This document shows, piece by piece, positions 17,169 through 26,468 of a DNA stretch of 64,000 nucleotides. The stretch comes from Eubacteriaceae bacterium CHKCI004 (GTDB lineage Bacteria > Bacillota > Clostridia > Lachnospirales > Lachnospiraceae). Below the pieces are notes generated by a model that was not told the DNA's origin, searched no databases, and was given only the letters and a program-made list of their open reading frames with translations. The DNA is taken from assembly GCA_900016875.1 (NCBI GenBank), contig FCNR01000071.1:1-64000 (forward strand), in the 5' to 3' direction. The position numbers were made by a program, and so were the translations under genes. Position 1 is the stretch's first letter. Every line of letters starts with the position of its first letter.

Positions 17169-17908
17169 TGTTAGAGGGAAAGGTTGCAGTTGTGACAGGC
17201 GCTTCCGGTGGAATCGGGAGAGCTATCGCCGTTGCTTTCGGCAAGGCGGGAGCATCTGTTGCAGTACATTACAATGGAAATGAAGCAAAAGCGGCAGCTG
17301 TGAAGGCGGAGATTGAGGAAGCAGGCGGGAAAGCAGAGATTTTCCGCTGCAATGTGGCGGATTTCGACGCCTGCAGCGAATTTATCAAAAACGTAGTAAA
17401 AACGTTTGGAAAGATTGATATTCTGGTCAATAATGCAGGAATCACCCGGGACGGACTGATCATGGGAATGTCCGAGGATGACTTTGACGCAGTGCTTGAC
17501 ACCAACTTAAAGGGAAGTTTTAACTGTATTCGTTTCGCCAGCCGCCAGATGATGCGTAAGAAATACGGAAGAATCATCAATATCACTTCTGTGTCAGGCG
17601 TGGCGGGCAATGCGGGTCAGGCCAATTACAGCGCGTCAAAAGCAGGACTGATCGGACTTACCAAGTCTGTCGCAAAAGAGCTGGCGTCCAGAAATATCAC
17701 AGCCAACGCCATCGCGCCGGGCTTTGTTAAGACAGAGATGACGGATGTGCTTCCGGATGATGTAAAAGAAACGGCTATGAAACAGATTCCGCTGGCACGT
17801 TTTGCAGAACCGGAGGATATTGCCAACGCGGCCGTATTCCTGGCGTCAGACCTGGCGTCTTATATTACCGGGCAGGTATTGCTGGTTGACGGCGGAATGG
17901 TGATGTAA
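17162..17908 (+). CDS. fabG: 3-oxoacyl-ACP reductase
   Basis: NADPH-dependent short-chain dehydrogenase that reduces 3-oxoacyl-ACP. 248 residues, with the Rossmann motif TGASGGIGRA near the start, NNAG, and the catalytic Ser and YxxxK in YSASK. The start at 17162 is seven bases after AAGGAG; ATG 17168 is an alternative. Fifth gene of the operon. Confidence 0.96.
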   Translation: MLMLEGKVAVVTGASGGIGRAIAVAFGKAGASVAVHYNGNEAKAAAVKAEIEEAGGKAEIFRCNVADFDACSEFIKNVVKTFGKIDILVNNAGITRDGLIMGMSEDDFDAVLDTNLKGSFNCIRFASRQMMRKKYGRIINITSVSGVAGNAGQANYSASKAGLIGLTKSVAKELASRNITANAIAPGFVKTEMTDVLPDDVKETAMKQIPLARFAEPEDIANAAVFLASDLASYITGQVLLVDGGMVM

Positions 17909-17932
17909 AGGAAAAAAGAAAGGGTTATATAA

Positions 17933-19174
17933 ATGGAGAAAAGAAGAGTTGTCATTACCGGAATGGGTGCGATTACACCAATTGGAAACACTGTGGAAGA
18001 ATTCTGGAACGGAGTTAAGGAGCAGAAAGTGGGAATCGGCCCGATCACAAAGTTCGATACCACAGATTATAAAGTAAAGATTGCCGCAGAAGTCAAGGAC
18101 TTCGTGGCAAAAGAGAGAATGGATTTCAAATCTGCCAAACGTATGGAGGCTTTCTCACAGTATGCGATCGTGGCGGCCACAGAAGCCATGGAGGATGCAG
18201 GACTTAAGATGGAAGAGGAAGATCCGTACCGTGTGGGAGTGATCATCGGCTCCGGCATCGGCGGTCTGTCCAGCATGGAAAAAGAACATGAGAAGATTCT
18301 CACCAAGGGACCGAAAAGAGTGAGTCCGATGCTGATTCCTATGATGATCAGCAATATGGCGGCAGGAAATGTATCTATCGCTCTGGGATGCAAGGGCAAA
18401 TGTACCAACGTAGTCACTGCCTGTGCTACAGGTACACATTCCATCGGTGACGCCATGCGCGCCATTCAATATGGAGATGCGGATGTGATGTTCGCAGGAG
18501 GAACCGAGAGCAGCATCACTCCGATCGCGGTGGCTGGTTTCACCAATCTGACGGCTCTGTCTTCAGCGGAAGACCCGATGAGAGCATCTATTCCTTTCGA
18601 TAAAGACCGTAGTGGTTTTGTTATCGGCGAGGGAGCAGGTGTTGTGATTCTGGAAGAACTGGAGCACGCAAAAAAACGTGGCGCCAGAATATATGCAGAG
18701 CTGGCCGGTTACGGCGCAACCTCCGACGCTTACCATATCACTTCCCCGGCGGAAGACGGAAGCGGCGCAGCGAAAGCCATGGAACTTGCCATGGAAGAAG
18801 CCGGTGTGAAACCGGAAGAGGTAGATTATGTCAATGCGCACGGAACAGGAACACATCATAATGATCTGTTTGAGACGAGAGCAATCCGCCGGGCTTTTGG
18901 CGATGCGGCGGATCATCTGAAGGTCAGCTCCACCAAGTCTATGATCGGACATCTGCTGGGAGCAGCCGGCGCCGTAGAGCTCATTACCTGTGTTAAATCT
19001 GTTGAGGAAGGATATATTCATCCGACTGTGGGAACAACAGAGCCGGGCGAGGAATGCGATCTGGATTATGTTATTGGCGGACCGGTACATCAGGAAGTTA
19101 AAACGGCCATCTCCAATTCTCTTGGATTTGGCGGACACAATGCCACCCTGCTGGTTAAAAAATATGAGGAGTGA
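17933..19174 (+). CDS. fabF: 3-oxoacyl-ACP synthase II
   Basis: Elongation condensing enzyme. 413 residues with Cys164 in TACATGT, the first His in NAHGTGT and the second in STKSMIGHLLGAAG, the usual Cys-His-His set. GAAAGGG ribosome site. The stop overlaps the region of the accB ribosome site, so the two genes are tightly coupled. Confidence 0.96.
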   Translation: MEKRRVVITGMGAITPIGNTVEEFWNGVKEQKVGIGPITKFDTTDYKVKIAAEVKDFVAKERMDFKSAKRMEAFSQYAIVAATEAMEDAGLKMEEEDPYRVGVIIGSGIGGLSSMEKEHEKILTKGPKRVSPMLIPMMISNMAAGNVSIALGCKGKCTNVVTACATGTHSIGDAMRAIQYGDADVMFAGGTESSITPIAVAGFTNLTALSSAEDPMRASIPFDKDRSGFVIGEGAGVVILEELEHAKKRGARIYAELAGYGATSDAYHITSPAEDGSGAAKAMELAMEEAGVKPEEVDYVNAHGTGTHHNDLFETRAIRRAFGDAADHLKVSSTKSMIGHLLGAAGAVELITCVKSVEEGYIHPTVGTTEPGEECDLDYVIGGPVHQEVKTAISNSLGFGGHNATLLVKKYEE

Positions 19175-19179
19175 GAGAA

Positions 19180-19656
19180 ATGCAGTACGAAGAGATTCTT
19201 AAATTAGTGAAAGGTGTCTCCGAAGCGGGACTGACCAATTTTGAATATACAGAAGGCAACATCCGGATTGTCATGAGCTGTCCGGAGAATAAACAGGCTC
19301 CGGTGGCAGCGTCGGTAGTATCAGTGAGTGAAGGCGGACAGCCGGTGGAGATTCCTGAGATGGCAGCGCCTGCTCCGGCCCCGGCCCCTGCTCCGGCAGC
19401 CCCGGCGGCTGACGACCAGAGCGGAAATATTGTCAAATGTCCGCTGGTAGGTACTTTCTATGCAGCGCCGTCAGAGGATTCGCCAGCATTTGTCAAAGTG
19501 GGCGATACCGTGAAAAAAGGACAGACTCTGGGTATTGTAGAAGCCATGAAGCTGATGAATGAGATTGAGAGCGAGTTTGACGGTGTGGTAAAAGAAATCT
19601 ATGTGCAGAATGAAGAATCTGTGGAATACGGACAGCCTTTATTCCGGATTGGATAA
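19180..19656 (+). CDS. accB: Biotin carboxyl carrier protein of acetyl-CoA carboxylase
   Basis: Carries carboxybiotin between AccC and the carboxyltransferase. 158 residues: an N-terminal helical part, a Pro/Ala linker of repeated Ala-Pro pairs (about residues 64-82), then the biotinyl domain with Lys124 in EAMKLMNE. I chose ATG 19180, nine bases after GAGGAG; an upstream GTG at 19171 lies too close to that site. Followed by fabZ. Confidence 0.95.
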   Translation: MQYEEILKLVKGVSEAGLTNFEYTEGNIRIVMSCPENKQAPVAASVVSVSEGGQPVEIPEMAAPAPAPAPAPAAPAADDQSGNIVKCPLVGTFYAAPSEDSPAFVKVGDTVKKGQTLGIVEAMKLMNEIESEFDGVVKEIYVQNEESVEYGQPLFRIG

Positions 19657-19687
19657 TACCGCGTCAGGATAAGAAGGAGAATATAAA

Positions 19688-20113
19688 ATGAGACTGGGAA
19701 TCAAAGAAATTGAGAAGATCATTCCTCACAGACATCCGTTTCTGCTGGTGGATTATATCGAAGATATGGAACCGGGCGTCAGCGCTGTCGGTTATAAATG
19801 CGTGACATTTCACGAGGACTTTTTCAGGGGGCATTTTCCGCAGGAACCGGTGATGCCGGGCGTATTGACGGTGGAAGCGCTGGCGCAGGTGGGCGCGGTG
19901 GCTATCCTTTCCATGGAGGAGAATAAAGGAAAAACTGCTTATTTCGGCGGAATCAACAAATGTCGTTTCCGCGGCAAGATTTCTCCTGGCGATAAGGTTC
20001 GTCTGGAGACAAAGATCATCAAGGTAAAAGGACCGATGGGAATCGGAGAGGCTACAGCCAGCGTAGACGGCAAGGTCGTTGTAAAAGCAGAACTTACATT
20101 TATGATTGGATAA
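19688..20113 (+). CDS. fabZ: 3-hydroxyacyl-ACP dehydratase
   Basis: Hot-dog fold dehydratase of the elongation cycle, 141 residues. Catalytic His in HRHPFLLVD and Glu in PGVLTVEALAQ are present. There is no FabA/FabM-type isomerase nearby, so the route to unsaturated chains is not evident here. AAGGAG ribosome site. 12 bases to accC. Confidence 0.96.
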   Translation: MRLGIKEIEKIIPHRHPFLLVDYIEDMEPGVSAVGYKCVTFHEDFFRGHFPQEPVMPGVLTVEALAQVGAVAILSMEENKGKTAYFGGINKCRFRGKISPGDKVRLETKIIKVKGPMGIGEATASVDGKVVVKAELTFMIG

Positions 20114-20125
20114 AAGGAGAGAAAG

Positions 20126-21493
20126 ATGATTCGGAAAATATTAATTGCAAACCGGGGAGAAATTGCCATTCGAATTATCCGGGCCTGCAGAGAGATGGGG
20201 ATTGAGACCGTTGCAGTGTATTCCGAAGCAGACCGGGAAGCACTTCATACACAGCTTGCAGATGAAGCGGTCTGCATTGGGCCGGCAGCGGCAAAGGACA
20301 GTTATCTGAACATGGAACAGATTATCAGCGCCACCATCGTATCAGGTGCAGACGCGATTCATCCCGGTTATGGATTCCTGTCAGAAAACAGCCGGTTTGC
20401 CGAGCTTTGTGAAGCATGCAATATTACCTTTATTGGCCCGGATTCAAAAACCATAGCCAAACTTGGCAATAAAGCCGAGGCGAGAACAACAATGATTCGT
20501 GCCGGCGTGCCGGTCATTCCGGGATGTGAGGAACCTCTCACCGATGATAAAAGAGCGCTGGAGATTGCCAGAGAAATCGGTTTTCCCGTGATTATCAAGG
20601 CAGTGCTCGGCGGAGGCGGCAAAGGAATGCGCGTGGCTTATTCAGAAGAAGAATTTTCCACAGAATTCCTTACAGCTCAGAAAGAAGCGGCTTCCGCGTT
20701 TGGCGACAATCATATGTACCTGGAACATTTTGTGGAGAATCCCCGTCATATTGAAGTTCAGATTCTCGCAGACAGTTACGGCAATGTGATTCATCTGGGA
20801 GAGAGAGACTGCTCTATCCAGAGAAATCATCAGAAGGTCATTGAGGAAGCGCCTTCCGCTGCAGTGAGTGAAGAACTCAGGGAAAAAATGGGTCAGGCAG
20901 CTGTGCAGGCAGCTAAGGCAGCGGGGTATACCAACGCCGGAACCATTGAATTCCTTCTGGAGGAAGATGAGACCTTTTATTTTATGGAAATGAACACCCG
21001 TGTTCAGGTGGAACATCCGGTAACTGAGTGGGTGACCGGTATTGATATTGTAAAAGAGCAGATCAGGATTGCCAGCGGACGTCACTTGTCTTACACTCAG
21101 GATGATGTACACATTACCGGTCATGCCATCGAATGCCGTATCAACGCGGAGGATCCGAAGCATAATTTCCGTCCGTGTCCGGGAACTATTACAGATATGT
21201 ATCTGCCGGGAGGAAAAGGTATCCGGCTGGATAGCGCTATTTACAGCGGTTATACGATCTCTCCTTATTACGATTCCATGATAGCGAAGCTGATTGTATA
21301 CGCAAAGAGCCGGAAAGAGGCCATTGCGAAAATGCACAGTGCCCTGGGCGAAGTTATCATTGAAGGCATTACGACAAACATTGACTTCCTGTATGACATT
21401 ATGGAACGGGAAGATTATCAGGAAGGAAATATTACTATTTCCTATTTGGAAAATGTTTTGAAAGAAATGCAGGAGGAGAGTAAATGGATTTAA
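20126..21493 (+). CDS. accC: Biotin carboxylase subunit of acetyl-CoA carboxylase
   Basis: Carboxylates the biotin of AccB using ATP and bicarbonate. 455 residues: the N-terminal ILIANRGEIAIRI, the ATP-grasp glycine loop GGGGKGMR, EMNTRVQVEHPVTE in the active site, and the C-terminal biotin carboxylase domain. Length is standard. Its last 10 bases overlap the start of accDA. Confidence 0.97.
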   Translation: MIRKILIANRGEIAIRIIRACREMGIETVAVYSEADREALHTQLADEAVCIGPAAAKDSYLNMEQIISATIVSGADAIHPGYGFLSENSRFAELCEACNITFIGPDSKTIAKLGNKAEARTTMIRAGVPVIPGCEEPLTDDKRALEIAREIGFPVIIKAVLGGGGKGMRVAYSEEEFSTEFLTAQKEAASAFGDNHMYLEHFVENPRHIEVQILADSYGNVIHLGERDCSIQRNHQKVIEEAPSAAVSEELREKMGQAAVQAAKAAGYTNAGTIEFLLEEDETFYFMEMNTRVQVEHPVTEWVTGIDIVKEQIRIASGRHLSYTQDDVHITGHAIECRINAEDPKHNFRPCPGTITDMYLPGGKGIRLDSAIYSGYTISPYYDSMIAKLIVYAKSRKEAIAKMHSALGEVIIEGITTNIDFLYDIMEREDYQEGNITISYLENVLKEMQEESKWI

Positions 21494-23223
21494 ATAGGAT
21501 GTTCAAAAAGACTTCTATCCGTAGGTCGTCCGGCCATCAGGTGGAAGAAGGAAAGAGACCGGAGGCGCCGAAAGGGCTTCTGAAAAAATGTAATAAATGC
21601 GGGAAAGGTATTTTTACAGAAGAATATAAGAATAATCTGTATATCTGTCCGAAATGCGGAGGTTATCTTCGTATGCCTGCCTATGAGAGAATCGCTCTTG
21701 TCACAGAGGAAGGTTCCTTTGAAGAGTGGGACAGAGGACTGGTCAATACAAATCCGCTTCGCATGAAGGAATATCCGGATAAAGTGAAGCACCTGCAGGA
21801 GAAGACTGGTCTGGATGAGGCGGTAGTGACCGGAAAGGCCAGAATCGGGGAGAACGAAGTTGTCCTCATGGTCATGGACGGAAGATTCATGACGGCCAGC
21901 ATGGGCGCTGTTGTGGGCGAAAAGATCACAAGAGGCATCGAGCGGGCAACGAAGGAAAAACTTCCGGTTGTCATTTTTGCCTGCTCCGGCGGCGCCAGAA
22001 TGCAGGAAGGTATGACTTCGCTCATGCAGATGGCAAAAACATCTGCAGCTTTGAAACGGCACAGCGATGCAGGACTGTTATACATTTCTGTATTCACTGA
22101 TCCGACGACAGGAGGCGTGACGGCAAGTTTCGCAAGTCTCGGCGATATCGTGCTGGCGGAACCGAAGGCACTGATCGGTTTTGCCGGACCGCGTGTTATT
22201 GAACAGACGATACATCAGAAACTGCCGAAAGGATTCCAGCGTTCTGAATTCCTGCTGGATCATGGTTTTGTGGATCGTATCGTGGAACGGCAGAATATGA
22301 AAGAAGAGTTGTGCCATCTGCTCGACCTGCACAGAAATTCCGGAGATACGGCGGTAAGAGAACTGCAGGAGATCAGTGATGCAGTAAAGAAACAGGGAAA
22401 ATATAAAGCGCCGTACAAGGTTTCCACAGAGCATGCCAAAGACAAGACGGCATGGGAAAGAGTGGGGCTTGCCAGAGCAAAAGGAAGACCGGTTGGAGAA
22501 GATTATATTCACGGACTTTTTGATAACTTTGTAGAGTTCCATGGAGACCGGTATTTCGGTGATGATCACGCCATCTGCGGCGGTATCGCTATGTTTCACG
22601 GACAGCCAGTCACTGTTATCGCTCAGATGAAGGGGAAAAATACCCAGGAAAATATGGAAAGAAATTTTGGCATGCCGATGCCGGAGGGCTACAGAAAAGC
22701 CCTGCGTCTCATGAAACAGGCGGAGAAGTTCCATCGTCCGATTATCTGTTTTGTGGATACACCGGGTGCCTTCCCGGGCATGGAAGCAGAAGAGAGAGGC
22801 CAGGGCGAAGCAATTGCGTCCAATCTCTTCCACATGTCTGATTTAAAAACGCCGATTTTGTCTGTTTTAATTGGAGAAGGCGGAAGCGGCGGCGCGCTGG
22901 CCATGGCTGTGGCCGATGAAGTATGGGCTTTGGAGAATGCGATATATTCCATCCTGTCTCCGGAGGGATTTGCTTCCATTCTTTGGAAGGATGCCAGTCT
23001 GGCGGAAAAGGCGGCAAAGGCAATGAAACTGACCTCCTATGATCTTTACAAGGCAGGATTTGTGGAAACCATTATTCCGGAGCCGGAGACCTATACACTG
23101 GAAACTATGCTGGAAATCTGTGAACACCTGGACGAAATGATTTGTGCTTTCCTCAAAGAAAAAATGAATCTTCCGGAAGAGGAATTAATAGAGGCCCGTT
23201 ACGCTCGTTTCCGAAGAATGTAG
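21484..23223 (+). CDS. accDA: Fused acetyl-CoA carboxylase carboxyltransferase (beta + alpha)
   Basis: A single 579-residue chain carrying both halves of the carboxyltransferase that moves the carboxyl group from biotin to acetyl-CoA. Residues 1 to about 285 are AccD, with a four-Cys zinc finger (Cys36, 39, 55, 58) and the ACSGGARMQEG oxyanion region. After a short linker (about 285-315) AccA follows from AWERVGLARA, with FVDTPGAFPG and GEGGSGGALA. The first helical arm usual at the AccA N-terminus is shortened. There is no stop or frame change at the junction, so it is a true fusion, which would fix the 1:1 subunit ratio. Confidence 0.95.
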   Translation: MDLNRMFKKTSIRRSSGHQVEEGKRPEAPKGLLKKCNKCGKGIFTEEYKNNLYICPKCGGYLRMPAYERIALVTEEGSFEEWDRGLVNTNPLRMKEYPDKVKHLQEKTGLDEAVVTGKARIGENEVVLMVMDGRFMTASMGAVVGEKITRGIERATKEKLPVVIFACSGGARMQEGMTSLMQMAKTSAALKRHSDAGLLYISVFTDPTTGGVTASFASLGDIVLAEPKALIGFAGPRVIEQTIHQKLPKGFQRSEFLLDHGFVDRIVERQNMKEELCHLLDLHRNSGDTAVRELQEISDAVKKQGKYKAPYKVSTEHAKDKTAWERVGLARAKGRPVGEDYIHGLFDNFVEFHGDRYFGDDHAICGGIAMFHGQPVTVIAQMKGKNTQENMERNFGMPMPEGYRKALRLMKQAEKFHRPIICFVDTPGAFPGMEAEERGQGEAIASNLFHMSDLKTPILSVLIGEGGSGGALAMAVADEVWALENAIYSILSPEGFASILWKDASLAEKAAKAMKLTSYDLYKAGFVETIIPEPETYTLETMLEICEHLDEMICAFLKEKMNLPEEELIEARYARFRRM

Positions 23224-23240
23224 CACAGGGGTGGGAGTCT

Positions 23241-24308
23241 ATGGAGAAAAAAACATTTGCCATTGGAAAAAAAGAAGTAAAGGTTCCGTTGTTGCAAGGG
23301 GGAATGGGAGTAGGGATCAGCCTGGGCGGTCTCGCCGGAGCAGTTGCAAGAGAAGGCGCTGTGGGAATCATTTCCGCCGCTCATCCGGGATATCGTGAGC
23401 CTGATTTTTATCAGAATACTGTGGAAGCCAACAAAAGAGCTATCCATAAAGAGATGGAGAAAGCGAGAAAAATCGCGCCGGATGGTATCATCGGTTTTAA
23501 TATCATGGTTGCCATGAATTATTATGAAGAATATGTCCATGAAATAGTGAAAGCCGGTGCGGATATTATTGTGTCCGGGGCAGGACTGCCGGCAGATCTG
23601 CCGGCTTACATCGAAGGCAGCGATGTGGCTATCGCACCGATCGTTTCCACAGAGAAATCTGCTAAGGTCATTCTCAAGTACTGGGATAGAAAATATAAGC
23701 GAACTGCCGATCTTCTGGTGATCGAGGGGCCGCTGGCTGGCGGACACCTCGGTTTCCATGTCAAACAGCTGGAGGAATTTACTCCGGAGCTTTATGATGA
23801 GGAAGTAAAAAAGATTCTGGGAATCGTGCGTCAGTATGAAGAAAAATACGGACATAAGATTCCGGTTGTTCTTGCCGGAGGCATCCGCAGTCACGAAGAT
23901 TATGTACATGCCATGAGTCTTGGCGTGGACGGTATACAGGTAGCGTCACGATTCGTTCCTACGGAGGAATGCGACGCTGATATCAGATACAAGAACGCCT
24001 ATATTCAGGCGCAGGAAAAGGATATCGAGATTGTGAAAAGCCCGGTGGGAATGCCTGGAAGAGCAATGCATAATAAACTTATGGACAGAGTGGCGGGCGG
24101 CGAGCGTGTTCCGGCAGTGAAATGCTTAAACTGTATCCATACCTGCAATCCGGCCACAACGCCATACTGTATCACGGATGCTTTGATTCACGCTGCAAAA
24201 GGCGAGCTTGATGAGGCGCTTTTGTTCTGTGGAGGGAAAGCATACGAGGCGGATCATATAGGCACCGTAAAGGAAGTGATAGACTCCTACCGTTTTTTTG
24301 AGGAATAA
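23241..24308 (+). CDS. FabK-like / nitronate monooxygenase family flavoprotein
   Basis: A 355-residue FMN TIM-barrel protein related to FabK and to nitronate monooxygenases. It has LQGGMGVGIS near the start, GPLAGGHLGFH in the middle and AGGIRSHED for phosphate binding. Unlike FabK it carries a C-terminal Cys cluster (CLNCIHTC and TPYC). Start ATG 23241 has a GGGGTGGGAG site; the 33-codon extension reads back into accDA. It follows accDA by 17 bases and precedes fabT, so it is probably a member of the fab operon. It could be a second enoyl reductase or a detoxifying oxidase; sequence alone does not settle it. Confidence 0.82.
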   Translation: MEKKTFAIGKKEVKVPLLQGGMGVGISLGGLAGAVAREGAVGIISAAHPGYREPDFYQNTVEANKRAIHKEMEKARKIAPDGIIGFNIMVAMNYYEEYVHEIVKAGADIIVSGAGLPADLPAYIEGSDVAIAPIVSTEKSAKVILKYWDRKYKRTADLLVIEGPLAGGHLGFHVKQLEEFTPELYDEEVKKILGIVRQYEEKYGHKIPVVLAGGIRSHEDYVHAMSLGVDGIQVASRFVPTEECDADIRYKNAYIQAQEKDIEIVKSPVGMPGRAMHNKLMDRVAGGERVPAVKCLNCIHTCNPATTPYCITDALIHAAKGELDEALLFCGGKAYEADHIGTVKEVIDSYRFFEE

Positions 24309-24492
24309 TCAGCTGTTCAGAGCGGTCAGGCGGATATAACCCCATTGCATAACTGAAAAAGGATAACATTTGTGGACAACAAGTAGATAATCTGGACTGT
24401 AAAAAGGTATATCGGACATTCTTCTGGAGAAAGACATGTCGTATACCGGCAAAAGGAAGATGAGAGCAGAAAAAATGCAGAGGAGTAAATCC

Positions 24493-24966
24493 ATGGATGA
24501 AATAAGAAATACTATCAATACAATGTTAGTAAATACATTTCATGAGATACTGGAATTGGAAGAAAAAGCAATAATTACAGATAAGTTCAGAGATATCAGT
24601 AATAATGATATGCATATTATTGAGGCAATCGGAGAAGATTCCGGAGCCAGAATGACAGATATAGCCAGGAAGCTGAATATTACTGTCGGCTCCCTGACAA
24701 CATCCATGAACAGTCTGGTAAATAAAGGATATGTGTCCAGAAAACGCAGCGAGAACGACCGCCGTGTTGTGAATATATATCTCCGTGATAAAGGCCTGGA
24801 AGCCTATGAGCATCATAAGCAGTTCCATAAGGAGATGACGGACGCTCTTGTAAACTGTCTGACCCCGGAGGAGCTTGGCGTATGGATGAAGAGCCTTGAC
24901 ACTTTAACGGAATTCTTCCAATCCCACAGAGAAAAAACAAATGAGAACAGCGTGTCAGCACGTTGA
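24493..24966 (+). CDS. fabT: MarR-family fatty acid synthesis repressor, FabT-like
   Basis: A 157-residue winged-helix regulator. It shares with streptococcal FabT the stretch KFRDIS..MHIIEAIG, the recognition region ITVGSLTTSMNSL, the wing SENDRRVVNIYL, and HKQFHKEMTDAL. Known FabT binds its operator with acyl-ACP as co-repressor. I chose ATG 24493 because AGAGGAG lies seven bases upstream and the protein then starts like FabT; ATG 24436, which also has a ribosome site, would add 19 residues. It is the last gene of the operon, whereas in streptococci fabT comes first. It probably controls the palindrome at 13755-13767. Confidence 0.85.
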   Translation: MDEIRNTINTMLVNTFHEILELEEKAIITDKFRDISNNDMHIIEAIGEDSGARMTDIARKLNITVGSLTTSMNSLVNKGYVSRKRSENDRRVVNIYLRDKGLEAYEHHKQFHKEMTDALVNCLTPEELGVWMKSLDTLTEFFQSHREKTNENSVSAR

Positions 24967-24993
24967 CAGGGAAAAAGAGAAAGACAACTGGTT

Positions 24994-25082
24994 AAAAAAG
25001 CACTGCCGCAGCAGACTGTTATCTTCCGATGCTGGAATAGTCACTCCCATCGGAGGAAAAAGGCTGCCGGACAGTGCTTTTT
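24994..25082. terminator. Bidirectional terminator between fabT and the antiporter gene
   Basis: AAAAAAGCACTG (24994-25005) pairs with CAGTGCTTTTT (25072-25082), giving a T run on each strand for the two convergent genes. An inner stem CCGATG/CATCGG extends the structure. Confidence 0.85.
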
Positions 25083-25111
25083 CAATTGAAAAAGTGAACC
25101 TGTCAGAGCGA

Positions 25112-26314
25112 TTACTGCGCCGCCTGCTTACCCGGTTCCGGAGAATCCTTCATGATAATTTTGAGAAGAATTGGTGTGATCAAAGTGGTGACGATGACAA
25201 CGAGCACGATCGGAGCAAACAGAGTGTCATCCAGCAGTCCGCACTGGTATCCTTTCTGTGCCACGATCAGGGCAACTTCACCCCTGGAAATCATGCCCAC
25301 GCCAATCTGGAAAGATTGTTTATTTGTAAAATGACAAAATTTTGCTCCCAGACCGCAGCCGATGATTTTGGAGAAAATGGCAATCAGCAGCAAAATGATG
25401 GAAAAAGCAAAGATATCCATATTAAAGCCTGACAGCGAAGTTTTCAGTCCGATACCGGCGAAGAACACAGGGGAGAAGAATAAATAGGATGCGATCTCCA
25501 AACGACGTCCGACATATGGACCGATTTCCAGACTGCACAGAATAAGTCCGGCAAAATAAGCGCCGGTAATATCAGCAATACCAAACACAGTTTCTGAAAT
25601 GTAAGCAAGAATCAGGCAGAAAGAGACGGCGAGAATCGCAACTCTTCGAAGCTGATTCCAGCGTTCCAGATACCACCGGAATTTGAAGACCACAAAAGCG
25701 ATGGCCGCGATCATTACAAAATAAAGAACAATCTTTATCAGAACAATACTGATATGTACACTGGAATCCTGCAGGCTGGTAACGATAGTGAGGACAATGA
25801 TGCCTAAAATATCGTCGATCACGGCGGCTCCCAGAATCGTTGTGCCGACTTTTCCTTTAAGACGGCCAAGCTCACGGAGTGTTTCCACGGTGATGCTGAC
25901 GGAGGTTGCGGAAAGTACGACGCCCACAAAAACAGCCTTCAGACATTCTGTATATTCGTTGAGCGGTACATGAAAGAATAATGCGTACCCGACAAATCCG
26001 CCGAGTACCGGAACGATAACGCCCACAGTTGCCACAATAAAGGCTCCCAGCCAATTTTCCTTTAACTCTGAAAGATCTGTACCAAGTCCGGCAGAAAACA
26101 TCAGGAAAATAACGCCCACCTCGGCGATACATTCAAGAAAGGTACCGGTGGCTCCTTCCAGGCTGATGATTCCCAGAAACGACGGGCCAAGGACAATGCC
26201 TGCTACCAGAGCGCCGACAACCTGAGGCATATGGACTTTTCGGGATACCATTCCAAGAAATTTGGTTGACAAAAGAATTATGGCGAGAAAAAGTAAAAAA
26301 TTGTAAGACTCCAT
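25112..26314 (-). CDS. CPA2-type sodium (or potassium)/proton antiporter
   Basis: An integral membrane protein of 400 residues with about twelve hydrophobic segments and the cation:proton antiporter-2 pattern (KefB/NapA-like), including PQVVGALVAGIVLGPS near the N-terminus. There is no cytosolic TrkA-N/RCK nucleotide-binding domain at the C-terminus, so it is not a full Kef protein. It exchanges a monovalent cation for protons, with roles in pH or salt balance. Convergent with fabT. The exact cation is unknown. Confidence 0.88.
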   Translation of the reverse strand: MESYNFLLFLAIILLSTKFLGMVSRKVHMPQVVGALVAGIVLGPSFLGIISLEGATGTFLECIAEVGVIFLMFSAGLGTDLSELKENWLGAFIVATVGVIVPVLGGFVGYALFFHVPLNEYTECLKAVFVGVVLSATSVSITVETLRELGRLKGKVGTTILGAAVIDDILGIIVLTIVTSLQDSSVHISIVLIKIVLYFVMIAAIAFVVFKFRWYLERWNQLRRVAILAVSFCLILAYISETVFGIADITGAYFAGLILCSLEIGPYVGRRLEIASYLFFSPVFFAGIGLKTSLSGFNMDIFAFSIILLLIAIFSKIIGCGLGAKFCHFTNKQSFQIGVGMISRGEVALIVAQKGYQCGLLDDTLFAPIVLVVIVTTLITPILLKIIMKDSPEPGKQAAQ

Positions 26315-26468
26315 CTTAAGTTCCTCTTTTCCGTTATAAAATATGATAAAATAGAAAAAGAATAGCCAAAACGCAAAAAAATAAACAACAGCCAGGCAGT
26401 GAATGTCGTCTATTTTACCAAATAAAATGGGGTATTCATTTTTCCGTTAATCAGTATACTGCAAAAAT

